Notes: generated from the sequence alone by a model not told the origin. A stretch of DNA of 64,000 nucleotides from Aaosphaeria pasadenensis (GCA_022813625.1 JAKLMB010000020.1:186001-250000), one strand, 5' to 3'. Positions 23,928 through 36,373 are shown, numbered from the stretch's first letter. Numbers and translations: made by a program.

Positions 23928-25926
23928 ATGGCGCAATGGTTGAAGAAGTTGTTCTCCTCGAACGACTCCTCGGTTGACCTCGCCGAGACTAAGGAGAAGA
24001 ATGCACAGATTGGTGGTGAAGTCTACGTTGATGGCGTTCAGATCTACCAGGATGCAAATGGCGCCCCAGTCGAGCAGGTCAGTCCTTTGGGGTACCATGT
24101 AGGATGGGCGGGCATTCTCTTTCTCAACGTGAGCCAAATGGTGGGAACTGGAGTTTTCAGTACACGTAAGTACTTGATGCGAAACATTGTCGAGAAATTG
24201 GACTCTAACCATAGTGCGCAGCTGGTTCAATTTTGCGAGCGTTGGATTCCGTCGGTCTCAGTATCATTTACTGGGTAATTGGTTTTGTCATCGCTGCAGG
24301 TAATATCATGAGAATACTGAGACCTATTCCCCCTTTGCTAATTTCAGCAGCGGGCCAAGCTGTCTTCATGGAATATGCAGCGCTTTTCCCCAACCGCTCG
24401 GGAGGCATGGTCACATACCTTGAGCAGGCGTACCCAAAGCCGATCTTCCTTTTCCCTACGACCTATGCATTCTTTACTGTAGCATTTTCGTTCTCGAGTA
24501 GTAATGCTGTTGGTGCGTACTCCATATTTCTGGGTTCTCGATCCTATTTAGCTAACACCCTGGAACAGTCCTGGCTCGATATCTGTTTCGCGCCGCCCAA
24601 TACCAAGCCACTGAATGGGAGAATAAGGCGCTTGCGATGGGCTCTTATACTTTCCTTGCGATTCTGTGTCTGATTTCAACTCGCTGGAGTATCCGTCTCA
24701 TGAACTTGATTTCGGCAGTGAAACTCATCATTCTGCTGTTCATTGTCTGCACTGGATTTGCCGTGCTCAATGGCAGGACAAGCGTTAAAGACCCCCATCA
24801 AAACTTCCGCAACAGCTTTGATGGAGTCACGAAAAACGGAAATGATGTTGTAAATGCGCTTGTCAGTATCAGATTCGCGTACGAAGGCTACGCTAATGCT
24901 TTCAATGTTGTCGCGGAAATCAAGGTATGTAATGTCGCTGCCTTTCATAACGATTCATCACTAATACAACTATGATAGAACCCTTACAGAACACTGAAAA
25001 GGGTAGCTCCCATCTCGCTCATCATCGTCGCGATTCTATACATTCTCGCCAACGTTGCATATTTTGCAGCTGTACCGGCAGACGAGATCCGAGAATCTGG
25101 AGAGTTGGCTGCAGCCATGTTCTTCGAGAAGGTCTTTGGAGAAGGCGCAAAGGGTCTTCCAGCACTCATCGCAGTCAGCGCAGCTGGAAACATCATGGCA
25201 GTCATCATCGGCAGCACGCGCATGGTCCGCGAATGCGCAAGACAGGGAGTGCTTCCATGGCCACATATTTGGGCATCCACGAGACCTTTCGGCACCCCAT
25301 TCGCCCCTATTCTTCTAAAATGGGCTTTGACCACCATCGTCATTCTGGCCTTGCCTTTCGGAGACGCGTTCAATTTCCTGGTCGATCTGCGATCGTACCC
25401 TGATTCCATTTTCCTCTTCCTAATGGTCGTTGGATTATACTATGTCCGCTTCCGTAGAAAGAAGGAAGGACTGCCACCCGCGCAGTTCGAGGCCTGGCAT
25501 TCTGCCCTCATTCTGTCTGCGCTGGTCTGTCTGTTCCTCTTGATCATGCCATGGTACCCACCGGACGATGGCGGCGACGTCTCTTTCTGGTACGCAACAT
25601 ACTGTGTCGTTGGAATCGGTCTCATGCTTGCCTGTGGAATCTACTACTACTTCTGGGTCTTCGCGTTGCCCAAGTGGAAAGACTACTCTATCCGCACGGA
25701 AACTCTGGTGTCGGACCAAGATGGTAGTGTCACGCACAAACTTCGAAAAGTACCAAACGCCGAGGTGGCAGAGTGGGATCGAACTCACGATGAAGCTGGC
25801 AACATTCTCGTCGAGGCAACAGGCGCGAATGGCGAGGCAGATAATCGACACTTGCTCAAGAGAGTCAAGGTGAGGGACGCTACGACTGTCAACTATGGAG
25901 CGGACGAGAAATCCTCCACTTCCTAA
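23928..25926 (+). CDS. Amino-acid permease, APC superfamily (Mup1-like, methionine-type)
   Basis: A plasma-membrane amino-acid transporter of the LAT-like fungal branch that includes yeast Mup1 (high-affinity methionine permease). Five exons: 23928-24165, 24222-24299, 24351-24512, 24569-24924 and 24979-25926 (593 residues). The start is the ATG at 23928 (an upstream in-frame TTG is not a start). About 12 hydrophobic segments follow an ~55-residue cytoplasmic N-terminus. Family hallmarks are the first-helix motif QMVGTGVFSTPGSIL, assembled over intron 1, and SIRFAYEGYANAFNVVAEIKNPYRTLKR, assembled over intron 4. The third acceptor is a tandem CAGCAG (24345-24350), so two forms differing by one alanine are possible. 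The hydrophilic C-terminal tail (about 80 residues) is the usual site of endocytic regulation in these permeases. The substrate is inferred from the family. Confidence 0.9.
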
Positions 25927-26090
25927 AGAAGCTCGGCGTATACTGCATGAACCGATGGGATGAGAACTGCGGACGTATTTTGGTTGACAATGTTCAATTT
26001 GAAATGTTGGAGATGTATTTCGTGCCCGAAGATTGAAGAGTCGTATGTACATCCCCGCTGTCGTCTTAAGCAAACTCAACTTTATCCTCG

Positions 26091-26988
26091 TCATAAATCA
26101 AAATCAATATCGGTGATTCTTTTATTTTCAAACTTCGTTTGCGATAAGCACTTGTCAAAATGGGATAGCTAAATTTCGAGCAACATACCTGAGATATGTC
26201 CTCTTTCAACTGGTCCTCCCAACTGCTCTTATCGAATGTGAGATACTTTCCAAGACCAAGTCGAATGGGGATGGAGTGATGCTGGTGAAAATTTCCAACC
26301 ACTCGGAGATCAATTTTCGATCCTTGTCCATCCAGTTGCCGCAGACTGGGTTGAATTTTCGCAAGGAGATTCTTCAAGTGTTGAAAGACAATCTTTTGTT
26401 CATAGATGTTGACGCGGATGTCCAACTTGAAGAGATCTTTCTTCTCAATCAACTGCAGCACCGACAGATTCTCCGTCAGAGCGTTGATCTCTGATTCTGG
26501 CAAGGCATACGCATCTGATGTGTTACTCGCCATGTCCATGACTCTGGGATCCAAAACCATATGCATGTCGATCTCCAGAAACCTCAACACGGAGGCATTC
26601 CTAACTCCAACATGCGCCCGATCTGCTTCGAGATACGTTCTAAAATCCTCTTCTCCACACATTCGTTTCGGAATATGTGCATCTCTGCGATGGTACGCAA
26701 GCACCGCGTCCCTCGCGACATGCAACCCTACAAAATCCGGATTGATAACGACAGGCCTTTTCCATTGTTCCAAACAATCGCATGGCCGACCAGGGCAAGG
26801 GAACTGATCCCACGAGTCCAGAATCGACGTCGCGCACCCGTGCTCAAACCAATCGTCCCAGTAGAAATCGAGTATCTTGTTCACAAGCTCTTGTGGCAAT
26901 CGAGCCTGCACGTGACGTACGAAGTTGAGAGATGACGCTTTCGCGAAGGCGTCGACGGCATTCGAATACGCCCTGTGGTTGATGCGAA
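26091..26988 (-). CDS. F-box-like fungal hypothetical protein, 5' end unresolved
   Basis: The open frame has F-box character (VQARLPQELVNKILDFYWDDWF) and continues into a helical protein without further known domains. The frame has no ATG at its N-terminal edge. It stays open upstream to about 26988, where a CTAAG acceptor-like site occurs, so at least one further 5' exon is likely. A candidate is the short frame beginning with the ATG at 27208-27210. At the 3' end a canonical GTATGT donor suggests an intron at 26133-26188. Splicing it gives a natural ending (ISQ then FENKRITDIDFDL) at 26091; read-through would end at 26066. It lies tail to tail with the permease gene, with a 164-base gap. 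The protein may be an SCF adaptor, but that is only inference. Confidence 0.6.
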
Positions 26989-27959
26989 CTTAGATAAGGT
27001 AGGATACTTGAAGCTGTGAGAGATAGCATACATTCTACATTTTATCTTCTCTCTAGACGTGACGTTCTTGCGGCGAGTAAGCCTTTTTTTGGCAACATGC
27101 AACCTGGGCTTGGTCAGAAGGCTTGAAAGTAGGTCTGATGCATAATGGTGGGTAAGAGTTGTTGGGTACCTGCGAAAACGTTCTAATGTCGTCACGAAAT
27201 CCTCGTCCATTTCTATAGTTGTCGCATGCAATCAAATGCTATCCAACGACAATATACTCCTGTCTTATTGATTGTCGCACACATTTAAGTGAACTCGAGC
27301 GGGGTCGTTCGGGGTTGTTGATGTGTGGTTTCACATTTGCCTGAATCGTTGCCTAACACCCTCCATGGCAGCAAGGCGCTGGCGACGTAGAACCCCAAGG
27401 GCATAAAACTCCGTCTGACTTGATCCCTTGCTTGATCTTCCCATACCAAAACTTTCTGTCAAGTGATCCGATTCCGCCAATCATGATATATCACGCCAGG
27501 AATAGGGAACAAGATGATTATTGCGAGGCCATTACAACCCGCTAGGATATTCATTGTGAGAATGCACCGAGTGAAGCCGGTGTCTCTTGGATGGATGAGT
27601 ATGAGAATACGCTACATGTCGAGAGACAAGAGCCTCAGGAAAAGATAAATGATGACGAGGGATTAGTCTCCGTTAAAACGCCTACCAACGCGCTTCCCAA
27701 CGAGATGGATAGAAATATGGGGGATATGCCAATGAACAAAGCGTAGCGCAACAAATGAATAAGAAAAAGGAAAAGACCAGCCGACCAACGCTCTCAAATG
27801 TCCGATTATCGACTGAAGACGTTCCGCGAAGATTTTGTGGGAAATATGGTAATATACATCTAGACCGTGAAAAGGCGTTCAAGGCATCTAGGAAAAGCTA
27901 AGGGTATTTCTATGCTGTGAGTGCGAAAAATGATTGGAAAATGAACGAAGAGGATTCCC
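26989..27959. other. Intergenic and probable 5' exon/promoter region
   Basis: The right part is the 3' flank of the minus-strand glycosyltransferase gene. The left part probably contains the missing first exon of the F-box-like gene. No other gene is supported. Confidence 0.4.
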
Positions 27960-29018
27960 CTACTGAGGGTTCCCCTTTGCGTCCCAGGCGTCGTACCACC
28001 CTTTCATCTCGTATCTCCGTGTCAACAGCCACTCCTTGACCTTCTTGTTCTCGTACAAGTAGGGCTGTTTCCACCATTTCTCGTGCATGCTCACGAGACC
28101 GTTGGCAAAGTCGTTCTCGGTTGGGCATCGAATGTTCCAGTGGTAGGAGACTTCCTTCCAGGGCATGGGTCCATTCCATCGATGAGCGTAGTTCATCAAG
28201 TTCTGTTCAGGGTATCGCGGATCGAAAGAGTTGGGGATATTCATCAGAGACTTGTAGTACTTGAAGGCGGCTCGGGATGGCGCAAGGAGGAAGAAACCAG
28301 CGTTCATATAACCGATTTTCTTGAGACCAGTGCCGTTTAGTGGTGGGAAGTCGTGAGTGCTGTCCCAGACTTCGCTGAGAGACCCAAGCAAGTAAGTGTC
28401 GGGCAATGCCGCCTCCTTGAACTCAGAGTCTTTATCCACTCCCTCCGCAGTCTTATTCGCGGATGTCCACTCCTTCGTGCGGAGAACCTTTGCCCCTGGG
28501 TCGTCAAAGACACCATCCAACGAGGAACGCAGCATGCTGTCGCCGTCGAGCATGAGAATGCGGTCGTACTGAGTCATCTCCCAAACACGCATCTTTGTGA
28601 TAACGTCGTCCCATCGGTGTTGCTCAGGGTGAATCCATGCGTCATTCTTAGTATGAAGGAAATCTACAGGATAGATGATAGCTCCATCCCTCTTGAGTCG
28701 GTCCCTGCGCGATTTCGAGACGGTCGGTGTGACCATAACCACCACATCGTGTTTAGTTCTGGTGCCTGGGTTGTGCTTGAGTTGCCAAATCAGAATGCGC
28801 ACCGCGACGAAATAGTTGTCCTTCTCGAGGTCGTCACCTGCGTCGACTGTGCCAGAGAGGAATGTGACGTAGGCTAGCTTTTCGTTTTGGAAACCGAAAG
28901 GACGCAGGACATGATAGCCTTGTGTGGTGAGAGCGATGAAAAGACATATTGTCACTGTGATTGATACAATGACAGCAGCGGTTATGAGGCGTCGCTTTTC
29001 CAAAATATTGGGCCTCAT
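27960..29018 (-). CDS. Glycosyltransferase family 8-like, type II membrane protein
   Basis: A 352-residue intronless protein of the glycogenin/galactinol synthase-like GT8 family, probably a Golgi or secretory-pathway retaining glycosyltransferase using a UDP-sugar. A short cytoplasmic N-terminus (MRPNILEKRR) is followed by one membrane segment at about 11-31, so the catalytic domain faces the lumen. The domain starts with LAYVTFLSG (48-56). The metal-binding D-x-D is in ILMLDGDSML, Asp158-Gly-Asp160. GYMNAGFFLLAPS and the EQNLMNYAHR segment match the later GT8 blocks, and a conserved His-containing WNIRCPTENDF block follows. One N-glycosylation site (NGTG) and one NKTA are present. Donor and acceptor sugars cannot be told from sequence. 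Confidence 0.85.
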   Translation of the reverse strand: MRPNILEKRRLITAAVIVSITVTICLFIALTTQGYHVLRPFGFQNEKLAYVTFLSGTVDAGDDLEKDNYFVAVRILIWQLKHNPGTRTKHDVVVMVTPTVSKSRRDRLKRDGAIIYPVDFLHTKNDAWIHPEQHRWDDVITKMRVWEMTQYDRILMLDGDSMLRSSLDGVFDDPGAKVLRTKEWTSANKTAEGVDKDSEFKEAALPDTYLLGSLSEVWDSTHDFPPLNGTGLKKIGYMNAGFFLLAPSRAAFKYYKSLMNIPNSFDPRYPEQNLMNYAHRWNGPMPWKEVSYHWNIRCPTENDFANGLVSMHEKWWKQPYLYENKKVKEWLLTRRYEMKGWYDAWDAKGNPQ

Positions 29019-32000
29019 GGTAGCGAGCGTAGCGAAGCAAGGGGTACAAAACGAAGGGCAGGGCGAAAGGCGTGGAAGAAGCAGAGAAGCATCAGAAATC
29101 GCTGTGCCACTTTCGGGCGTCCGAGTGAATTAATGTATGGGCAGATCGGCCACAGGGGACGCCAACGCGCATTTCGGTTGCCATCCTCCCCTGTAGGAAA
29201 CGGGTTCCGTCTAAATCCTACTCAGGAGGATCAGTACTATCTCCTCCGTCTCCATTGGTCAACAAGTCATCCCAATCTCTGCTCTTTACCTAAATTGGCA
29301 GACAATCCACTAGCAGGGTTGTTGAGGGAAAGGTCTAGCCTACCCATCAGTGCACATTTTCAGGTTGGTTTACCTGTAATTACTAGGGAATAGGCCCTCC
29401 ATTGAAAATCCTCCCCGCCGTCTCGTATTGTCTCGCCGCCGCCCCTTGCTACTGTGTAAATGGGCTATGTTTGGCCGCCTGTTCACACTTTCTTGTAATA
29501 AATGCCCCACTTCTTCCTTTGGTGCTCTCCTCATGTCATGTTTAGATAGCTTCAGAGCATGTTGGTTACGGCCGGACGACGATGGAGTCGTTTGAAAGCA
29601 CGAAACTGCTCTCCTAAGATGTACCCAAGCTTGGGAATTACGACGCTTGCTGTGATAAGCAATGCATGGGATGGACAGATAGCCAGTTACAAGACAATGC
29701 TGACGCGGGGCCGGCGTGGGCTGCTGCACTGGAGTTGCGCAACGAGTTGGACGCTGTGCCCACCTCTATGCGAATTACAATCCTGCCCAGAGACGATCTC
29801 CGAGAGAAACGCTGCGCCCACCTGGCGACAGTCTCATAATGCTCACTTCAAAAGGGGGCGGAGACAGGCACCAGTACAAGTTCGAGGTACTGTATAATAT
29901 GCACTCCTGCTCCCAAGCAGTCCAGCCGAATCCTGTTCAAATAATATCCGCAGTGATTGGTTGCATTGGGCTTCGCATTGGCATGCCATGGATTTTATCA
30001 TCTCGTTACAAGTCTTGTTCGCTGGCTAGACAATTCCATCTCGGCAGGGGTAGGATGCCTAGCACCACTCAAGGCTTACAGTACATTTGCACCTCTAGTG
30101 GCAGTTCAGAAAAATCCCAATGGCTGGGGTGCGACCCATCGATGGGCTTTTCTCCGTCCACTCCTGCGCGACGATATTGGCTGCTCCTGACCGGTCGCAC
30201 ACAAAAACCCACTAGGATCAGGGGTATCCCAGACCCGTTACGGCCTATTCCGCGAATGTATCACCAACCATGTTCATAAGGTAGTCTATCAAAGGCGAGC
30301 GCAGCCGAAGGGGCTGTGTGCATTTCTTCATGTTCGAGGACTTCCACCGCAGCAACTTTCTGGGAATTCACTCATTTCCCCGCCGTGGCTTTGGAGCACC
30401 CCCGTGCACCCCCTCGTCGAAACACCGAGTTCTTGTATCTCATCCTCCTTGGAATGAGTAGCTATTACGACCACGTTATCCTTCCCTTCGAGATGGAGAC
30501 GAAATGAAGAGGAAGGGAATAGTTAGTTCCATTAATGTTGGAATTTTGCCGCCGACTTCCGATCTAGCTCTGGTATTTATTACTATTGACGGCCGAAGTG
30601 GCACACTCGCCGGATTGACTCGCGTGAAATAATCTTACTGTTGGGGAGCTATCTTGCGTCGTTCCATTTGGATTCTAAGGCTAGCCGCGCTAATCTCTTC
30701 TAGGGACTTATTCTAAGAAAAGCACACCAAGATCGCATTTCTATTTCCCTGCAACTTTCCGATCCACGTCGAAAAAGGACTCGTGAGTTGTTTGTGCTCC
30801 TGACCACAACTACCGATACCGATTGCGAGTGTGACAATCCCGACAGTTGACAGATGTTCGTCCATGCGTGCGCTTAATCGACGTTTGTGTGTAGACAGTA
30901 CAGTGGGTCGAGTGTCACGGTTTTTAAAAATTCCAGCGTACTAGTACTCCGTAGACAGCAGTTGTGATACCTCGGACAACCTTACCTGTGATTTACATCA
31001 TACTTAAGAACAAGTGCGAAGGAGATCCCTTTAGGAAAAAAAACCGAAAAATGCTCATTGCTAAGTCTGGAGTAGTTGATACCGTAACTCTACCGTTGGC
31101 ATTTAATCAAATGGACGGTGTTACGACATACATACGTATGTAAGAACGGACTGCGACAGACTATGGCTGAACAGAAACCTTCAAAATACGCCGATAAGCA
31201 GTAAAACGTTACGTATCGAAAGTAATTCCAAGTTCTCGAGTCGCAAGTTGCGGCAGAACGGTGTTCACCTATCAGTCGACATCGAATCTCAAGCCTCCAT
31301 GATTCAAGCTAGAGTTAAGAATGACGTGTGCAGTGTAAACCCGACATGTCTGTGGTTTGGGATTCTAGCCCAGGGGTTCAACTACAAAGCAAGCCTGAGT
31401 ACATCGTATAGAGATCAGGACAACGACATGCATGCAACATTACGTTTTGAGTCCATCTACAATTACGCATAGAATGTACCGGCCGGTCTGCTCATCGCAA
31501 AGTCTTCTTTATCATCCGCGGCAAGATCATGAACTCCACATATAGACACATGATGAATCAATGGGATTTATTCGAAGGAGTTGCAGAGCGGATAAGTCCG
31601 TTGGAACCCTGATGGGCCCACACTTGTAGATCGCGATCTTCGCATTATTGGACATCCAGGTGTGGATACAACGATAGGTGTCAACTCAAGCTTTCTTTAG
31701 GTTTGTCCAGGTGTATGACTATTGGTATTACTGTAGTTATACTTCCAACCTCAAAATTCTACCTGGATATGGCCCGTCGTCGTAAAATGCCACTATCGCA
31801 TGAACGTATGCACTTTTTGTCAATCAATTCAATAATTATCATCTCTCGATATCAACGGAATAACGGATAATAATAGCCTCCCCAATGTATCAACCCGGTT
31901 ATTCGGAGCCTAACATTGGGAGTGGCAACGCGTCACGGCACAGTCGGATCAATCTAACGTGCTATTCCCGTATGATACGACTGGCTCACACTCACCACAG

Positions 32001-32489
32001 TAATGGAGAAACAATAACGTGGACCAATGTTCGCTCCATCCTAGGATGGCCAGCAACATATACAATCCGAATGGAACAATGAAGACTACGGAACTGAGAT
32101 CCAGTGAAAAAAGGTTCTCCGGCATTGCGCGTGAACGTGTCGGAAATAAATGCGTAGGGTAAGATTTATGATCAATGTCCCAGGCAGACATATATCATAT
32201 AGTCGAAATTCTTTCACAAAGACTGTAAATTGATAAAGGAGTGATAACTCCATTACTTCCTAACTTTTGTGTAATCAGCAAAACTTTGATTGCAATAGGC
32301 ATGCGTTACGATTTACTTTCATCACACTCCCTTTCAGAAATACCTATTCAATTACTTTTTGATAGTGTTCCTCACTGTTGTCAGAGCAAGCTCTCCCTTT
32401 TTTCCCCAACCATGTTGTGGTCCGCTCACATCTGGCCTGAACTTTTCATAAAATCCGAAGGCCTTTGCATTCGAGTCGTTCTCATTACT
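29019..32489. other. Gene-poor region, 3.5 kb
   Basis: I find no supportable gene here. Short frames at 29559-30279, 30316-30507, 31248-31472 and 31885-32082 lack domains and plausible splicing. The promoter of the GT8 gene lies at the left edge. I recognise no transposase, reverse transcriptase, terminal repeat or RNA gene, but decayed elements cannot be excluded. Confidence 0.4.
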
Positions 32490-33116
32490 CTACCAGTCTT
32501 GCAAACATTCTTGAAAAGTCTTCTTTACTCGTTCATATTCATTTTCGCAAAATTTCTTCTTCAAAGTTTCTTCATTGCCTGGTTTGCCCTTCTCATCCCC
32601 ACCCACCACTGCCAAACCATCCTTCAACTTGAGATGGAAATGCATCACTTCAATTTCTTCCAAGTCCTCGTTCTTATCTTTTGCTTTGTCCTTTTTGTCC
32701 TTGGCTTCGTCTGACTTCGTTGACTCAGGTATTTTACCAACTGAACGACCCTTTGCGACTGCACAAATACTTGATACAGCGGAGCTGACACTTAGACAGG
32801 TCTCCCATGATAGACCAGGGTAGGTAGTATGCGTCACGCAGGCTGACCAAAGCTGCAGGACCGGCGCGCGATTGATGATTATTGGTTTTGAATCGCCCTT
32901 TTCATTCAACATTGTCCTTTCTTCTGAATGTGACTGTGCTGATTTCGTCCGCTTATGCTTAGGCTCTGACAAGGCAACATCGACTGATTTGCGTTTCCTT
33001 CCAGAGCTTTGGGATTGGTCCTTCGCAGATGACCTCACCGTTGCGCTTGTACCGTTGTTCTTGACCGCGAAGTCTTCGATATGAGACTGTGATGTTTTGC
33101 TACGTGTTGAGACCAT
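32490..33116 (-). CDS. Conserved fungal protein of unknown function, probably nuclear
   Basis: A 208-residue intronless protein. The centre (INRAPVLQLWSACVTHTTYPGLSW followed by CLSVSSAVSSICAVAKGRSVG) resembles a conserved block I associate with uncharacterised fungal and bacterial proteins that begin NRAPVLTLWAAVVAERLG and end KGRSLG. No activity is known to me. The N-terminus is Ser/Lys/Arg-rich with two nuclear-localisation-like runs, GRKRKSVDV and EPKHKRTKSA. A Lys/Asp/Glu-rich charged stretch follows the core, and the C-terminus is helical (FCENEYERVKKTFQECLQ). It is divergent with the GFA-domain gene across 292 bases, so the two may share a promoter. A role in chromatin or DNA metabolism is only suggested by composition. 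Confidence 0.7.
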   Translation of the reverse strand: MVSTRSKTSQSHIEDFAVKNNGTSATVRSSAKDQSQSSGRKRKSVDVALSEPKHKRTKSAQSHSEERTMLNEKGDSKPIIINRAPVLQLWSACVTHTTYPGLSWETCLSVSSAVSSICAVAKGRSVGKIPESTKSDEAKDKKDKAKDKNEDLEEIEVMHFHLKLKDGLAVVGGDEKGKPGNEETLKKKFCENEYERVKKTFQECLQDW

Positions 33117-33408
33117 TTTGAAATGCCTTCAAAAGTTGGATCCTACCGGCATATGTGCGGTTCATGGATATCAAGGCTCTATTTGTGCCAGTGTTCTGTG
33201 ACATCGTGAAGACCAGGACATAAACTGAAGGGGTAGTTATAGCATCCACGTGACGTCATTCCTTTATGTTAGAAGCTATACCATAAACGCGTTGTTGCCT
33301 AAGCTTACTACAGTTCAAAGAGTCATTTCTCAATCCTATTTAATCAATTGAAAGTATAGTATTGCAAGACGCCAACATTCATTCAGAACATATTCTAATT
33401 GTTTAATC

Positions 33409-33945
33409 ATGGCTGAAGATTTCAAGCCGCTCAAAGGCCATTGCACATGCAAAACCATAACCTATGAAGTCCTTGCTCCATTCCTCTGTGTCCACTGCTG
33501 CCACTGCACTTGGTGCCAACGCGAAACTGGCACAGCATTCGCCTTAAACGCCATCATCGAGGCATCAAACGTGCGCATCACTTCTACGACCAAGCCCCTT
33601 GATGTCGACACTACTTCTGCGTCTGGCGGTGGCCAGATGATGGCTCGATGCCCAAACTGCTATGTTGTAGTCTACAGCGACTACAGCGGAAGTGGTAAAT
33701 GGAGGTTGTTTGTAAGAGTAGGGACGCTGGAAAATGAAAGTAAACAGGTTGTCAAGCCGGATGTTCACATTTTCACGTCGACGAAGCTTGATTGGGTCGA
33801 TTTGACGGGGGAGAAGGAAAGAGGCATACAGGTCTGCGAAAACTATTACGAACGAGATCAAGTGTGGAGAAAGGAATCTTTGGATAGGTTCGAGGTATTG
33901 AAGCAGAAGATGGATGCAGCGAAACAAGATGAGAACAAGAATTGA
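33409..33945 (+). CDS. GFA/CENP-V-domain zinc protein
   Basis: A 178-residue intronless protein of the glutathione-dependent formaldehyde-activating (GFA/CENP-V) fold. Zinc ligands are all visible: C12-x-C14 in GHCTCKT, C31-x-C33-x2-C36 in CCHCTWCQR, and C81-x2-C84 in RCPNC. The HIF segment (VVKPDVHIFTSTKLDW) matches the later part of the domain. In the Paracoccus enzyme, Gfa was proposed to catalyse S-hydroxymethylglutathione formation, but many members do something else or are structural. The C-terminal 40 residues are charged and helical. The gene is head to head with the unknown nuclear-like protein. The link to formaldehyde is of interest because a dihydroxyacetone-synthase-type gene lies 13 kb away, but that link is conjecture. 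Confidence 0.9.
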   Translation: MAEDFKPLKGHCTCKTITYEVLAPFLCVHCCHCTWCQRETGTAFALNAIIEASNVRITSTTKPLDVDTTSASGGGQMMARCPNCYVVVYSDYSGSGKWRLFVRVGTLENESKQVVKPDVHIFTSTKLDWVDLTGEKERGIQVCENYYERDQVWRKESLDRFEVLKQKMDAAKQDENKN

Positions 33946-36373
33946 AGAAGGAGGGTATGAGTCTCCCTCTCGTCTCCCTCTCATTCGAATCGTGTGAGGG
34001 AGCTATAACTTGTATCTGGGACGATTTCATCTGTTTCACACCAAAACCAGCAAGAAACCCCGAGGCCTCTTTATCATTATCCATCTCGTCGATTACTACA
34101 ATTGCAATCTTCATAGGAGAAATGGGGTCGATCTATCAGGCATACGCTCGCAGTTTTTGAAAGCACTATATCATTGAGCTACCATAATGTAAATATCTGC
34201 AAGTGATTCTCTGGGTCTCATGAGAAGTGCAGAATCTTGACCTTGCTCATCTGAGATTGGGACTACGTCAAAGTAAGCCGATCCGGAATATTTTAATTTT
34301 GCCTAGAAATCCTTTAAGTCGGTTACCCGGTACAAATCATGTGCCAATAATCTATACGCATGTACTCGGCGTTCATAAAAACTTCTTCTAGCCTATGTAC
34401 ACTCGCACTCAACGAAACCCTAATCGTAGACCATATTCCCTGAAAAATTTACTATCCAGTCACCAGTGTTGATTTCCGTTACTTCGTGTCCAAACCAATA
34501 TCTGCTCAATCTAAATCGGATGGGTCACTGAAAGACGATTACTGCCCCAGGTGACAAGGAATCTTTGTCAATACCATTGGGCATCGCTATTGTAATGCCT
34601 TAATCGAGATTTGGCATGCTAAGGCATCAAGCATCATATATCTCGGTCAAAGATCGTCCGATCATACTTGAAACGTCTCAACACTCATTCATTAGGCCAT
34701 GGTGTATTCAGTGCTTCTGGCGTTAGTCACTTGTGATGCTTTGCCCCCTCTATTAGGTACTATTCATGGTGCTCTTCGGTTATTTTCTGCCATAGATTGC
34801 TTCATATTGCCTTACAGTCATTACACCGTGACCATGAAATGCTCTGCCTTAAGGGGGTATAGTCAATGAAATCGATTCGTCTATTAGTCACCAAGTCTCA
34901 TAGAGGAAGGCCAGTTCGCTCTCCACCTTTTGTAATCTGACGGAGGGATACGGCGTCCAAGTTGTGAGGAATCCATCGTTTCAATAGCAAGATGACCGGA
35001 GTATTGCCACAGAACTTGAAATGATTTTATGACACAGAATCTCGCCACCTGCTCTTGACCACCCAGAACTCGGCTGGCAGTCAACACTGTTAATGTATAC
35101 TGTCTAGAAAGGGTAGTTTTCGTATCTTGTATTTACCCCGTGGGGCCCTAGCGCGCTAGGAACATTTACCCATCTAAGATTTACCTCAAACTGCATAAAC
35201 CTCCGTCACTCACAATATGAACTCCGTCGGTCAACCGGTCAAAGCTTATCGACCGTATCCACCGTATCAACGTTGAGGGTAATAGAGCGAGATAATTGGC
35301 AGGTGCTATTTGATCGATCAAGATAACCCGCTGATGTCTATTCGATAGATGGATTGCAGAAATTGTACTAACGCAATGGGCTCGAAGAAAACATGGTGAA
35401 GTGTAAACCAATGACATTCTATATTGATATTGTAAATGCATTGGAAAGTTATGCTTTACATGAGTGAATGCTACGTTATATAAACCCTAGCAGAACTTTA
35501 GGTAAAGTCTACCCCACAACTGCAAGGTGATACCCCACGAATTGAACAAACCCGAAAATCCGGGTCTGAGATAACCTCCGGATACCTTCCGAATACCTTC
35601 CAAACAACATGTTCGGTCATGAAGGTGTCTTTCTTAATTGTCTCCTGGTTTATAGCTGCGGCAATAATGAGGCTTTAAAGGCTTATTGGGCTACGTTGGA
35701 TACACCCCAAGTAAATATGTCATGTAACACAGAAGTCCATTCGATATGAATTTAATACTCATCAAAATGCACGACTGAGTAGTTGTGCAACACGAATAGC
35801 CAATGCCGGCTTCGAAATTTATACATCATCTGAGGGACATTTGACGAGCTCTACCCCGTAGCAATCATAAGCCTTCCAGTGTAAGTGCATTACTATACTA
35901 GACGCTGTTTGGTACAGCCGCGCGCATACAAAGTAAAGGGTCTCGTCACCAAAGTTCACCTTTTTGATATCAGTTATCTCTCTGGCTTATTGAAATCTGT
36001 TGGTACCGGCCATCTTGCTACCTGAACAGCCCCCGGAAATGACTGGACAGATCTCCTAGGATCAGCCTCAAAAGCTATAATCTCGCCCACATACAATCGC
36101 TTTCTCAGGAGCAGAATACCTGCATATGCAATCACTCGGTTCGCTCATAGATTAATATGTTGCTCCAGATATGATCCTGGTTCAGCCAGGAGGGAGCCTC
36201 TCCAGGCCACAATCGTCTAGGACTCAAGGAATACCATCTTGCTTGTTTTCAAAGCCTTTCAGCTTGAGATATGTATAAATAGGTCTAGCAATCCAACATC
36301 TGCAGTATCATCGCCTCATCACTCTGTTCATTCTTGGATTATTCACTAGTAACCGATAATCATCACACCGAAG
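33946..36373. other. Gene-poor region upstream of small secreted protein, 2.4 kb
   Basis: No gene is supported here. The sequence is AT-rich with many short broken frames. The last 100 bases contain the promoter of the small secreted protein. Confidence 0.45.
36274..36281 (+). promoter_or_regulatory. TATA box of the small secreted protein gene
   Basis: TATAAATA lies about 93-100 bases upstream of the ATG at 36374, in a spacing usual for fungal promoters. There is no experimental support. Confidence 0.5.

Noticed and set aside
29559..30279. Overlapping plus-strand frames of 112 and 187 residues
   Set aside because: Composition is random-like, frames shift without splice signals, and no family is recognised.
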